A DNA stretch of 45,297 nt, taken from NCBI GenBank assembly GCA_900757505.1, contig CAAEOE010000008.1, positions 1 to 45,297 of the forward strand, written 5' to 3'. The position numbers and the translations under genes are program-made. The notes beneath the pieces were generated by a model that had not been told where the DNA came from, did no database searches, and saw nothing but the letters and a program-made list of their open reading frames with translations. Below, piece by piece: positions 15,020 through 22,613 of this stretch. Within the stretch, counting starts at the first letter, position 1. Each line of letters opens with the position of its first letter. Origin of the DNA: an uncultured Collinsella sp. GTDB lineage: Bacteria > Actinomycetota > Coriobacteriia > Coriobacteriales > Coriobacteriaceae.

Positions 15020-15573
15020 GGCTGTTTCCTTTCGCCCTTGGTAGCTAGTTAGAACATCGGTCAGTTGCAAGTCACCTTGAGGTCATATACCGTGCAATAT
15101 CAGGTTAAATAGCAAAAATCAGCACATACATGCCCTAGAAACATGCAGCAATGTCGTGCTAAAACCCAACGACCTCAAAATGACTCTGTTGAGGCAATTC
15201 GCCCCATGCGGACAGAGACGATTGTTATCGTCGTCGGGAAATTGCGCGCTGGCGTCGGATGGCATTGTCTGCAGTGGTGATGATCGTTACGAACTGCATC
15301 TGCCTCTCCTTTCACCTATCGCCGGGCGCAATTCTAATATCGTAAACGGTACCTTTTCCTCGGTAAGCGGTTGTTTTTCCGTCTCCGTTTTCGATGGTCG
15401 CTATATTACGCTAAAGTGCCCGCAGCACAAGCGACAAATTCAAATTTCTGAAAAGTTTTTTCATTACTTTGTGAAGCGTGGTGCAAATACGCTCCGTTCC
15501 TGCGAAAATACGCCCGACTACGAATTGATGGTTATAACGTCTGAAACAATCTCGAAACGAAAGGCTCGCTTTT
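15020..15573. other. Long low-GC gap between argG and the HAD gene
   Basis: The stretch is visibly poorer in G+C than the rest of the window. The first 130 nt hold the argG leader and presumably its promoter (AT-rich, with TATATG- and GATATT-like boxes on the minus strand). The remainder carries a stop-free plus-strand frame (described separately). No RNA gene, riboswitch or repeat is recognised. Confidence 0.4.
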
Positions 15574-15614
15574 ATGCAAACTTACGAATCGGACGCCAAT
15601 ATCGGAAACATTAA
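15180..15614 (+). CDS. Doubtful ORF, cysteine- and phenylalanine-rich, overlapping the HAD start
   Basis: A frame stays open for about 150 codons from near 15156, first ATG at 15180 (MTLLRQFAPCGQRR...), and ends at 15614 after overlapping the next gene by 41 nt. The region has close to balanced base composition, so such a long open frame is less expected by chance than elsewhere in this GC-rich window. Against it: no ribosome binding site, T/A-ending codons unlike all neighbours, and a long overlap with a well-supported gene. The product (with CPQHKRQIQIS and a basic tail) is not recognised. It may be an unrecognised or decaying foreign gene or simply a leader region. Confidence 0.2.
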   Translation: MTLLRQFAPCGQRRLLSSSGNCALASDGIVCSGDDRYELHLPLLSPIAGRNSNIVNGTFSSVSGCFSVSVFDGRYITLKCPQHKRQIQISEKFFHYFVKRGANTLRSCENTPDYELMVITSETISKRKARFYANLRIGRQYRKH

Positions 15615-16401
15615 GATTCTCGCCGTCGACATGGACAAGACGCTGCTGACCGACGAGCGCGTGCTGCCCCAGGGTCTTGATGAGCGCCTAGACAAGCTCG
15701 CCGACGCCGACATCGTATTCTGCCCCGCCAGCGGACGTCCCGCCCCCAAGCTCGAGGAGATGTTCGAGGGCGTCAAGAACCGCCTCGCCTTTTGTCCCGA
15801 CAACGGAGCGTGCGTGATCTATCGCGGCAGCTATATCTATAAGAGCACTATCGACGTGGAGCTGTATCAGCAGGTCTTGAGCCGTGCCTCGGAGGATCCG
15901 CGCGCTGTCCCCGTCCTTTGCTGCTTCGACGAGTTCTACGTGCTTGCCCGCGACCATCAATACCACGACGAGATCAGCGTCTACTACAACACAATCAACT
16001 ACGTCGACAGCTTTGATGGCATTGATTTCGAGTCCAACAAGATTTCGGTCTTCTTCCCCGGCTACGACGCCGAGCCCGCGTTTCGCGAGACCTATAGTCC
16101 CGAGTTCTCGGACAAGCTCTACGTCACCAACGCCGGGCGCGAGTGGATCGACTTTATGAACCTGGGCGTCGACAAGGGCGCCGGCGTCGCGCACCTGTGC
16201 GAGCACCTGGGCATCGATATTGCCGACGCCGCCGCCGTAGGCGATACGTACAACGACATCCCCATGCTGGAGCGCGTCGGGCACAGCTTTATCGTGGACA
16301 ATGCCGAGGAGCATATGAACGCGCATGCCAAATGGCGCATTCCGAGCAACAACGACGGGGGCGTACTGACGCTCATCGACGCCATCTTGGCGGCTCGTTA
16401 A
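15574..16401 (+). CDS. HAD-superfamily Cof-type phosphatase
   Basis: This 275-residue protein has HAD motif I ILAVDMDKTLLTDERVLP (D19 and D21), motif II in FCPASGRP, and motif IV AAVGDTYNDIPMLERVGHS. A large alpha/beta cap lies between motifs II and III, as in Cof/IIB sugar phosphatases. These enzymes hydrolyse sugar phosphates or other small phosphate esters; the substrate is not readable from sequence. AAAGG lies about 9 nt before the ATG. After the stop comes a long inverted-repeat element (16413-16541) and then a hairpin with a T-run (16611-16651). Confidence 0.85.
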   Translation: MQTYESDANIGNIKILAVDMDKTLLTDERVLPQGLDERLDKLADADIVFCPASGRPAPKLEEMFEGVKNRLAFCPDNGACVIYRGSYIYKSTIDVELYQQVLSRASEDPRAVPVLCCFDEFYVLARDHQYHDEISVYYNTINYVDSFDGIDFESNKISVFFPGYDAEPAFRETYSPEFSDKLYVTNAGREWIDFMNLGVDKGAGVAHLCEHLGIDIADAAAVGDTYNDIPMLERVGHSFIVDNAEEHMNAHAKWRIPSNNDGGVLTLIDAILAAR

Positions 16402-16412
16402 CGTGGCTCGTT

Positions 16413-16541
16413 GGGCCTGGCCGGGCGGCACGGGTTAACTTTTCGCTCGGTCAGGTCCTGCGCAAGACGAAAGCCACATTAAGTGGCTTTCTTTGCGTGC
16501 GGAATCTACGAAAAGTTAACCCGTGCCGCCCGGCCAGGCCC
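16413..16541. repeat. Long inverted-repeat element (about 31-bp arms)
   Basis: The left arm (16413-16443, begins GGGCCTGGCCGGGCGGCACG) and the right arm (16511-16541) are exact reverse complements including GTTAAC and the following T/A run. The roughly 65-nt middle contains its own hairpin, AAAGCCAC-N5-GTGGCTTT. It directly follows the HAD stop. It is too long and too GC-rich for a usual terminator; architecture is like the element at 30348-30456. Confidence 0.75.
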
Positions 16542-16610
16542 TAGGTTTACTTACCTGCCGCCAAGATGGCGTCTTGAGTGTCTAGATACTTAGGCTGAAT
16601 TTAATTGAAC

Positions 16611-16651
16611 GAAGGACGCTCCTTGTTGATAAGGGGCGTCCTTCTGTTTTT
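16611..16651. terminator. Terminator between the convergent HAD and polA genes
   Basis: A 14-bp stem (GAAGGACGCTCCTT at 16611-16624 with 16631-16644, one G-T pair) is followed on the plus strand by TGTTTTT. On the minus strand an AT-rich stretch follows, so it can end both transcripts. Confidence 0.8.
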
Positions 16652-16678
16652 GGTTACTTTGGAACTGTGGTTGCTTCC

Positions 16679-19426
16679 CTATTTGGCGTCGGCCCAGGTT
16701 ATGCCGGTGCTGGCTTCGGCGATCAACGGTACGCGGAGGTCTACTACGTGCTCCATGACGTCGCGGACCATGGCGGTTAGGCGCTCGACTTCGTCGACGG
16801 GGCACTCAAAGTCCAGTTCGTCGTGTACCTGCAGGATCATGTGCGCGGCAAAGCCCTCTTCTTCCAGGCGGCGGCTTACGCGGGCCATGGCGATCTTGAT
16901 GATGTCTGCTGCGGTGCCCTGCATGGGATGGTTCATGGCTGTGCGTTCGCCAAAGCCGCGGAGTTGCGGGTTTTTGGCCTTGAGCTCCGGAATATGACGA
17001 CGGCGGCCATACATGGTCTCGGCGTAGCCCGTCTGCTTGGCGCGTGCCACCACGTTGTCGAGGAACGTGCGCACGCCCGGGTAGGCCTCGTAGTAGCGGT
17101 CGATCATGTCGCGTGCCTCGGCCATCGAGATATGCAGCGACTGCGACAGGCCGTAGGCCTGCTGACCATACACGATGCCAAAGTTCACGGCCTTGGCGCG
17201 ACTGCGCAAGTCGGGCGTTACCTCGGACACCGGCACACCAAATACGCGCGCCGCCGTCTCGGCGTGGAAGTCCTCGCCCTCGTTAAAGGCGCGCACCAAG
17301 TGCTCGTCACCCGAGAGATGCGCCAGCAGACGCAGCTCGATCTGCGAGTAGTCCACCGCCAAAAAGACGCTTCCCTCGCCTGCCGAAAACGCCGTCTTGA
17401 CGGTACGACCCAGCTCCGAGCGCGTCGGGATGTTCTGCAGGTTCGGGTCGCTCGAGGACAGACGCCCCGTTGCCGTGATGGTCTGGTTGTACGTGGTGTG
17501 CACGCGACCGTCACCACGGCGCAGCGGGCCCAGCGTGTCCAGATAGGTGGACTTGATCTTGGACTTCTCACGCCAGTCTAAGATCAAACGAACAATCTCG
17601 TGGTCGCGGGCAAGGTCGCTCAGCACCTTGGCGTTGGTCGAATAATAGCCGCGCTTAGTCTTCTTGAGACCCTTGGTCGGAAGCCCCATCACATCAAAGA
17701 GCACATGCGACAGCTGCATGGGACTGCCAATATTAAAGGTCTCGTCACCCGCCAGGTCACGAATGCTGCGCTCGACCTCGGCAATCTGAGTCGCCAGGCC
17801 CTCGGACAGACTATGCAGACGGTCGGGGTCTACGAGCATGCCCGCGCGCTCCATCTTGGCAAGCACCGGCACAAGCGGCATCTCGATGCCGTCGAACACG
17901 TTGGCGGCGTTCTCACGGGCCATGCGGTCGCGCAGCGGTGCGACCAGTGCCAGCGTTAAGGCCGCCGTGCGGGCGGCAGGAGCCGGAGCGTCCTCGCCGG
18001 CATCCTCTGCACCGCGCGCCGCAGGCAGCGCCATCTGCAGATACGTATCGGCCAGATATGCCTCATCGAACTCGGAGCGATCGGAATCCAGCAGATAGGC
18101 AGCGACAACGGTATCGAAGATACGCGTGGAATCGGCAGCGAGCGGATCCATGAGCTCGGGCTCAGAAGAATCGATGGGCGAAAGCTCGTGCAACAGCGCC
18201 TTCATATCCGGGCTCGCCACGCGACCCTCCATAAACAGACGCGCGAGCACGCCGGCAATAACGCCGTGGACGAAGTTGAAGCCCTCAACCTCAGCCGCCG
18301 CACAGCTGTCGCCCTCCTCGAGCGCGAACAGGCCCTTGGACGTCGCCAACCACAGCGTGCGCGTCAGTCCAAAGAGCGCGCCCTCTTCCTTGTCGTCGTC
18401 CACCACGGCGGCGACCCACTCGCCGGCATCAATCGCGCGGGAGACCTCAGCCGCAACGGCACCAAGCGCGTCGGCATCGCCGGCGGCTGCGCGAACCATC
18501 GCAGGTATCTCAAACACACTGGAGGCAGCAGCCCCGCCCTCGTCACCGATCAGCGCCAAGAAACGGTTCTGCATGGCGGTAATGCCGAGCGTACCCAGTG
18601 CCGCGGAAACCTCATCGGCAGAAAACGCCGGGAAGGACGTCGCCTCAAAATCGAGCTCGACGGGCGCATCGGTGCGAATGGTTGCGACCTTGCGGCTCAG
18701 CAGCGCATCGTCGATGTGTGCACGCAGGTTCTCGCCCATCTTGCCCTTGACCTCGTCGGCATGTGCGATGACCTCGTCCAGGCTACCGTACTGCGCAATA
18801 AGCGCACTCGCCTTTTTGGGACCGATGCCCGGCACGCCGGGGATGTTGTCGGACGTGTCGCCCTTCAGACCATAAAAGTCGGGCACGAGCGCCGGCGTAA
18901 TGCCGTGATACAGGTCATCCACGCTCTCGGGCGTCATAATCGCCACGTCGGACAGGCCCTTACGGGTCGAGACCACGTTGACGTGCTCGGTAACAAGCTG
19001 ATACATGTCGCGATCACCGGTCACCAGCAGCATGTCACAGCCGGCCTGCTCGCCCAGGCGCGCCATAGTACCCAGGATGTCATCGCCTTCCCAGCCCTCG
19101 GACTGCAGAATCGGCACGTTGAGCGCACCGAGCAGCTCCTTAATCATAGGGAACTGCGCGTGCAGATCGGGGTCCATGGGCGGGCGCTGCGCCTTATACT
19201 GCGGCAGCATCTCCATACGCACGCGCGGTTTGCCCTTGTCAAACGCCACGACAACGCCGTCGGGGTTAAAGGCGTCGATCATCTTGAGAAACATGTTCAG
19301 AAAGCCAAAGATCGCGTTGGTGGGGCGACCGTCCGGCGCGTTCATGGTCGGCGGCACGGCGTGGAAGGCGCGGTGCATGAGCGAGTTGCCGTCGATAACG
19401 GCAAAGGTGCGGCGCTTGTCAGACAT
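16679..19426 (-). CDS. polA: DNA polymerase I
   Basis: This 915-residue protein has three parts. Residues 1-290 are the 5'-3' exonuclease (FAVIDGNSLMHRAF, DILGTMARLGEQAG, LKGDTSDNIPGVPGIGPKKA). About 310-530 is a degenerate 3'-5' exonuclease domain. About 540-915 is the polymerase, with motif A DYSQIELRLLAHLSGD (from residue 692), motif B RSRAKAVNFGIVYGQQAYG and motif C QVHDELDFE. It fills gaps and removes RNA primers in repair and lagging-strand synthesis. The exonuclease motif with the first metal-binding Asp-Glu pair (usually DTET) is replaced by VVDDDKEEGA, so proofreading is probably lost, as in Bacillus and other PolA proteins. The start has GAGGT about 8 nt upstream. Divergent from the aminopeptidase gene. 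Confidence 0.96.
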   Translation of the reverse strand: MSDKRRTFAVIDGNSLMHRAFHAVPPTMNAPDGRPTNAIFGFLNMFLKMIDAFNPDGVVVAFDKGKPRVRMEMLPQYKAQRPPMDPDLHAQFPMIKELLGALNVPILQSEGWEGDDILGTMARLGEQAGCDMLLVTGDRDMYQLVTEHVNVVSTRKGLSDVAIMTPESVDDLYHGITPALVPDFYGLKGDTSDNIPGVPGIGPKKASALIAQYGSLDEVIAHADEVKGKMGENLRAHIDDALLSRKVATIRTDAPVELDFEATSFPAFSADEVSAALGTLGITAMQNRFLALIGDEGGAAASSVFEIPAMVRAAAGDADALGAVAAEVSRAIDAGEWVAAVVDDDKEEGALFGLTRTLWLATSKGLFALEEGDSCAAAEVEGFNFVHGVIAGVLARLFMEGRVASPDMKALLHELSPIDSSEPELMDPLAADSTRIFDTVVAAYLLDSDRSEFDEAYLADTYLQMALPAARGAEDAGEDAPAPAARTAALTLALVAPLRDRMARENAANVFDGIEMPLVPVLAKMERAGMLVDPDRLHSLSEGLATQIAEVERSIRDLAGDETFNIGSPMQLSHVLFDVMGLPTKGLKKTKRGYYSTNAKVLSDLARDHEIVRLILDWREKSKIKSTYLDTLGPLRRGDGRVHTTYNQTITATGRLSSSDPNLQNIPTRSELGRTVKTAFSAGEGSVFLAVDYSQIELRLLAHLSGDEHLVRAFNEGEDFHAETAARVFGVPVSEVTPDLRSRAKAVNFGIVYGQQAYGLSQSLHISMAEARDMIDRYYEAYPGVRTFLDNVVARAKQTGYAETMYGRRRHIPELKAKNPQLRGFGERTAMNHPMQGTAADIIKIAMARVSRRLEEEGFAAHMILQVHDELDFECPVDEVERLTAMVRDVMEHVVDLRVPLIAEASTGITWADAK

Positions 19427-19518
19427 ATTGAATACCTCGCTTTGGGCTGGGCACGGTTTGCTCACTCCAGTTTACACGCTCCCCGCCCCGCGGCCACCTC
19501 ACATCAAGCTCCCCCGCC

Positions 19519-19553
19519 ACCGTGAGCCCGCGCGTGATACGATGGCTCACGGT
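19519..19553. promoter_or_regulatory. Dyad around the promoter of the M18 aminopeptidase gene
   Basis: ACCGTGAGCC (19519-19528) and GGCTCACGGT (19544-19553) form a perfect 10-bp inverted repeat. The 15-nt spacer contains TGATACGAT, a plausible -10 (TACGAT at 19538-19543). The gene starts 39 nt downstream. An operator covering the -10 is one reading; a leader hairpin is another. Confidence 0.4.
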
Positions 19554-19592
19554 ACATCAACCAGCACGATCGATCCGAAAGGAGCCTGCGTC

Positions 19593-20990
19593 ATGGAGCG
19601 TCCCTGCGCATGGAAAAAGTACACGCCACAGCAAGTCGAGGAGCTCGAGGAGCTTTGCCGCGGCTATAAGCAGTTTTTGAGCGAGAACAAGACCGAGCGC
19701 CTGTGCGTCAAGGCCGGCATCAAGATGGCCGAGGAGGCGGGATACGTCGACCTGGAGACCGTGATCGCCGAAGGCCGCGAGCTCAAGGCAGGCGACAAGG
19801 TGTACGCCGCCAATCACGGCAAGGACCTCATGCTCGTCAACCTGGGCACCGCCCCGCTCGAGCAGGGCTTTAACATCCTGGGCGCCCACGTGGACTCGCC
19901 GCGCCTGGACCTTAAGCAGAATCCCGCCTTCGAGGCCGGCGACATGGCCTACCTCGACACGCACTACTACGGCGGCGTCAAGAGCTACCACTGGGTGGCC
20001 TCCCCGCTTGCACTCGTGGGCGTCATCTGCAAAAAGGACGGCACCACCGTCGACATCAACATCGGTGACAAGGCCGACGATCCGGTCTTTACCATCTCCG
20101 ACCTGCTGATCCACCTCTCGAGCGAGCAGATGGCCAAGCCCGCCAAGGACGCCGTCGACGCCGAGATCCTCGACGTGATCGTGGGCGGCCGCCCCGTCAA
20201 GTTTGACGAGAACGACAAGGACGCCCCCAAGGAGCCCGTCAAGCAGATGTTCCTGGACATCCTCAAGGAGCAGTACGACGTCGAGGAGGAGGACTTCCTC
20301 TCCGCCGAGATCGAGGTCGTGCCCGCCGGTCCCGCCCGCGACATGGGCCTCGACCGCTCCATGATTCTGGGCTATGGCCATGACGACCGCGTCTGTGCCT
20401 ACCCGTCCATGCTCGCCCAGATTAATGTGGCCAATGTCGAGCGCACGAGCATCACGCTCATCGTCGACAAGGAGGAAATCGGCTCCGTGGGTGCCACCGG
20501 TATGACGAGCCGCTTCTTCGAGAACACCGTCGCCGAGATCATGACGCTCGCCGGCGAGGATAGCCCGCTGGCCCTGCGCCGCGCGCTCGCCCGCAGCCGT
20601 ATGCTCTCCTCTGACGTGTCCGCCGGCTTCGACCCGGGCTATGCCGGCAAGTTCGAGACCAAGAACGCGGCCTTTATGGGTCGCGGCCTGTGCTTTAACA
20701 AGTACACGGGCAGCCGCGGCAAGGGCGGTTCCAACGACGCCGACGCCGAGTATGTGGCTCTCGTCCGCGACATCATGGACGAGGCCGGCGTGGACTTCCA
20801 GACCTGTGAGCTCGGCCGCGTCAACGCGGGCGGCGGCGGCACCATCGCCTACATCATGGCCAAGTACGGCATGAACGTCATCGATTCCGGTGTTGCCGTC
20901 CTGTCCATGCACGCCCTGTGGGAGGTCGCCAACAAGGCCGACATCTACGAGGCCTACCGCGGCTACAAAGCCTTCCTCGAGCGAGCCTAA
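19593..20990 (+). CDS. apeA: M18 family aminopeptidase
   Basis: This 465-residue protein fits the M18 (aspartyl aminopeptidase-like) family of dinuclear-zinc enzymes. Metal ligands are in FNILGAHVDSPRLDL (H99), IVDKEEIGSVGATGM (general base and ligand glutamates) and SSDVSAGFDP, with the C-terminal histidine in VAVLSMHALWEV. The insertion between 200 and 280 is acidic, as in clostridial members. It removes N-terminal residues from peptides in the cytosol; preference for acidic residues is only family-based. GAAAGGAG lies 8 nt before the ATG, much better than any of the in-frame upstream codons, which run into the polA promoter region. A palindromic repeat follows the stop. Confidence 0.88.
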   Translation: MERPCAWKKYTPQQVEELEELCRGYKQFLSENKTERLCVKAGIKMAEEAGYVDLETVIAEGRELKAGDKVYAANHGKDLMLVNLGTAPLEQGFNILGAHVDSPRLDLKQNPAFEAGDMAYLDTHYYGGVKSYHWVASPLALVGVICKKDGTTVDINIGDKADDPVFTISDLLIHLSSEQMAKPAKDAVDAEILDVIVGGRPVKFDENDKDAPKEPVKQMFLDILKEQYDVEEEDFLSAEIEVVPAGPARDMGLDRSMILGYGHDDRVCAYPSMLAQINVANVERTSITLIVDKEEIGSVGATGMTSRFFENTVAEIMTLAGEDSPLALRRALARSRMLSSDVSAGFDPGYAGKFETKNAAFMGRGLCFNKYTGSRGKGGSNDADAEYVALVRDIMDEAGVDFQTCELGRVNAGGGGTIAYIMAKYGMNVIDSGVAVLSMHALWEVANKADIYEAYRGYKAFLERA

Positions 20991-21003
20991 CCAACCCTTC
21001 ATC

Positions 21004-21070
21004 AGTTGCGGTGAAATACGGACTAAACTGGCCCATAAACGGCCAAAACAGACCGTATTCCACCGCAACT
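21004..21070. repeat. Inverted repeat, dispersed palindrome family copy 2
   Basis: AGTTGCGGTGAAATACGG (21004-21021) pairs with 21053-21070 with a single mismatch, and an inner GGCC/GGCC-type stem lies in the loop. It shares AGTTGCGGTGAAATA-GGACT with the perfect palindrome at 305-373. TCCTTTTTGG follows on the plus strand, so this copy could terminate the aminopeptidase transcript just before the yaaA ribosome binding site. Confidence 0.75.
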
Positions 21071-21093
21071 TCCTTTTTGGCAGAGGAGAGTCC

Positions 21094-21903
21094 ATGCTGC
21101 AGGTCATCATTTCGCCCGCCAAGCAGATGCGCGCGGCCCAAGATGCTTTTGAAGTCCTGGGCATCCCACCCTTTGTGCGCGAGACGGCTCGCCTCCACCG
21201 CGCACTGCTAGATATCGAGCGGAATGAAGGCAGCGGCGGCCTGCAGGCGCTGTGGAACGTGAGTGACAAACTGCTGGGGCCTTGCCTCAACACCCTGCAT
21301 GAGTTCGGGCCCATCCTGAAAAGCGGCGATCTCGACAATCCCGCACTCGCCCGTCACCTCTCCCCTGCCGTCATGTCCTATCACGGCATTCAATACCAGA
21401 GCATGGCACCCGAGGTGATGGATTCCGCGCAGCTCGCATGGCTGCAAGACCATCTGTGGATCCTCTCCGGCCTCTACGGGTGCGTTCGTCCCTTTCATGC
21501 CGTCGAACCGTATCGGCTGGAGATGGGCGCGAAGCTCGCCGTTGACGATGCCCGAGACCTCTACGCGTTTTGGAGCGACAAGCTCGCGCGGGCTATCGCC
21601 CCGGCAGGCTCAAACACCACGATCGTCAACCTCGCCAGCGTAGAGTATGCCAAAGCCGTTCTGCCCCACCTCGCGGGCGACGCCACGGCCGTCACATGCC
21701 TCTTTGGCGAGGGTATCCGCAACGGGAAGCCCATCCAACGGTCGACCGCCAGCAAAAAGGCGCGCGGCTCCATGGCGCGGTGGATGGCAGAAAACAAGCT
21801 CGAGGATGCAAGCGAACTTACCGCATTCAACATCGGCTATCGGCACATCCCCGAGCTTTCAGACAAAAACACCCTGGTTTTCATGAACGCGCAGGCACAA
21901 TAG
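21094..21903 (+). CDS. yaaA: YaaA family peroxide-stress / DNA-binding protein
   Basis: This 269-residue protein is full length for YaaA (UPF0246, about 250-260). Conserved pieces are MLQVIISPAKQM at the start, FNGDVYxGLxA-region equivalent SYHGIQYQSMAPE, the RLEMGAKLAV segment, TTIVNLASVEYAKAV and AFNIGYRHIPELSD near the end. In E. coli YaaA lowers free iron and DNA damage during hydrogen peroxide stress and its fold has a helix-hairpin-helix-like DNA-binding cavity. Whether this copy does the same in an anaerobe is inferred. AGAGGAG lies 5 nt before the ATG. It follows the aminopeptidase gene after the palindromic repeat. Confidence 0.85.
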   Translation: MLQVIISPAKQMRAAQDAFEVLGIPPFVRETARLHRALLDIERNEGSGGLQALWNVSDKLLGPCLNTLHEFGPILKSGDLDNPALARHLSPAVMSYHGIQYQSMAPEVMDSAQLAWLQDHLWILSGLYGCVRPFHAVEPYRLEMGAKLAVDDARDLYAFWSDKLARAIAPAGSNTTIVNLASVEYAKAVLPHLAGDATAVTCLFGEGIRNGKPIQRSTASKKARGSMARWMAENKLEDASELTAFNIGYRHIPELSDKNTLVFMNAQAQ

Positions 21904-21926
21904 ACCCGCCGTTTCCAAACACCTCG

Positions 21927-22442
21927 TTACTCCGCCAAGCCATCGGCCTTTGCAATCTCGCTCGTCGAGCCATCTTGGTAGGTAATCTTAACGTGCTCCA
22001 CCTCGGATACCGCAGCGCCCGCCGGGGGCTCCAAGCGCCATTCCGCCAGCGCAATGTCCATGGTCGTGGGCACGTCCCCTTGATCTTTGAGCTTCACCGT
22101 CAGCGTTTTGAGCGTCGCATCAAACGTCACGCGTTCGATTTCTTCGCCCGGAATAGACCCGCCGCTCAGCTGCAGCTGCACAAACTCGTCGCGCGGATAC
22201 CAATAGTCGCCCGGTGCGGCAACCGTGTTGCCACCAGAAACTTTCATGGTCATAATCGGCAGGCCCTCGTCGGCTTCAAACCCCCAGGTGGCGCCGCCAG
22301 GACCGCCGAACGTCCAGATACAAAAGGCAATCACCAGCACGGCAAGCACCGCAAAACCAATCGCGACCAACCCATGGTGCGCACGGCTTTCCTCGGCCGA
22401 TACATCCCATTGCGTCTCTCGATATAGATGCTTGTCTTCCAT
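21927..22442 (-). CDS. Single-pass membrane protein of unknown function
   Basis: This 171-residue protein has a hydrophilic N-terminus of about 24 residues, one transmembrane helix (GLVAIGFAVLAVLVIAFCIW, about residues 24-43) and an extracytoplasmic tail of about 125 residues. The tail alternates in a beta-like manner (VKLKDQGDVPTTMDIALAEW, VEHVKITYQDGSTSE). I do not recognise the family; the tail could be an immunoglobulin-like or small binding domain. GGGGAGG lies 5 nt before the ATG, which sets this start; the frame remains open far upstream only because it crosses thiC antisense. It is divergent from the TPP riboswitch and thiC and convergent with yaaA. Confidence 0.7.
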   Translation of the reverse strand: MEDKHLYRETQWDVSAEESRAHHGLVAIGFAVLAVLVIAFCIWTFGGPGGATWGFEADEGLPIMTMKVSGGNTVAAPGDYWYPRDEFVQLQLSGGSIPGEEIERVTFDATLKTLTVKLKDQGDVPTTMDIALAEWRLEPPAGAAVSEVEHVKITYQDGSTSEIAKADGLAE

Positions 22443-22492
22443 ATACGCCTCCCCACAGGCACGCTTGTTAGGCCAATCGTACCCATTCGAGC

Positions 22493-22498
22493 TATACT
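22493..22498 (+). promoter_or_regulatory. Likely -10 box of the thiC riboswitch transcript
   Basis: TATACT lies about 17 nt before the first paired bases of the TPP riboswitch. No good -35 is seen at 16-18 nt. Confidence 0.35.
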
Positions 22499-22512
22499 TG
22501 AGCCCATTACAT

Positions 22513-22610
22513 AAACGGGGAGCTTGCAGGACAAGACGGCAGGCTGAGACTGGGCGCGCCCGCCCTGACCCGCAAACCTGATATGGGTAATGCCAACGAA
22601 GGGAGCCGTG
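22513..22610 (+). promoter_or_regulatory. TPP riboswitch (THI element) of thiC
   Basis: The conserved parts are in order: ACGGGGAGCTT at the 5' side, the GGCTGAGACTGGG core (CUGAGA motif), CCCTGACCC, then ACCTGATATGGGTAATGCC and GAAGGGAGCCGT closing P1. It binds thiamine pyrophosphate and lowers expression of the gene behind it. The 3' strand of P1 and the adjoining GGGAG are also the Shine-Dalgarno of thiC (ATG at 22614), so ligand binding would hide the ribosome binding site directly; no terminator hairpin lies between. Confidence 0.95.
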
Positions 22611-22613
22611 CCA

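Noticed and set aside
15020..15150. ARG-box (ArgR operator) before argG
   Set aside because: The AT-rich sequence has ATAT-type stretches, but no convincing pair of ARG-box half-sites.
18188..19525. A 445-codon plus-strand frame opposite polA
   Set aside because: Antisense shadow of the 5' half of polA, His/Arg-rich composition typical of such shadows.
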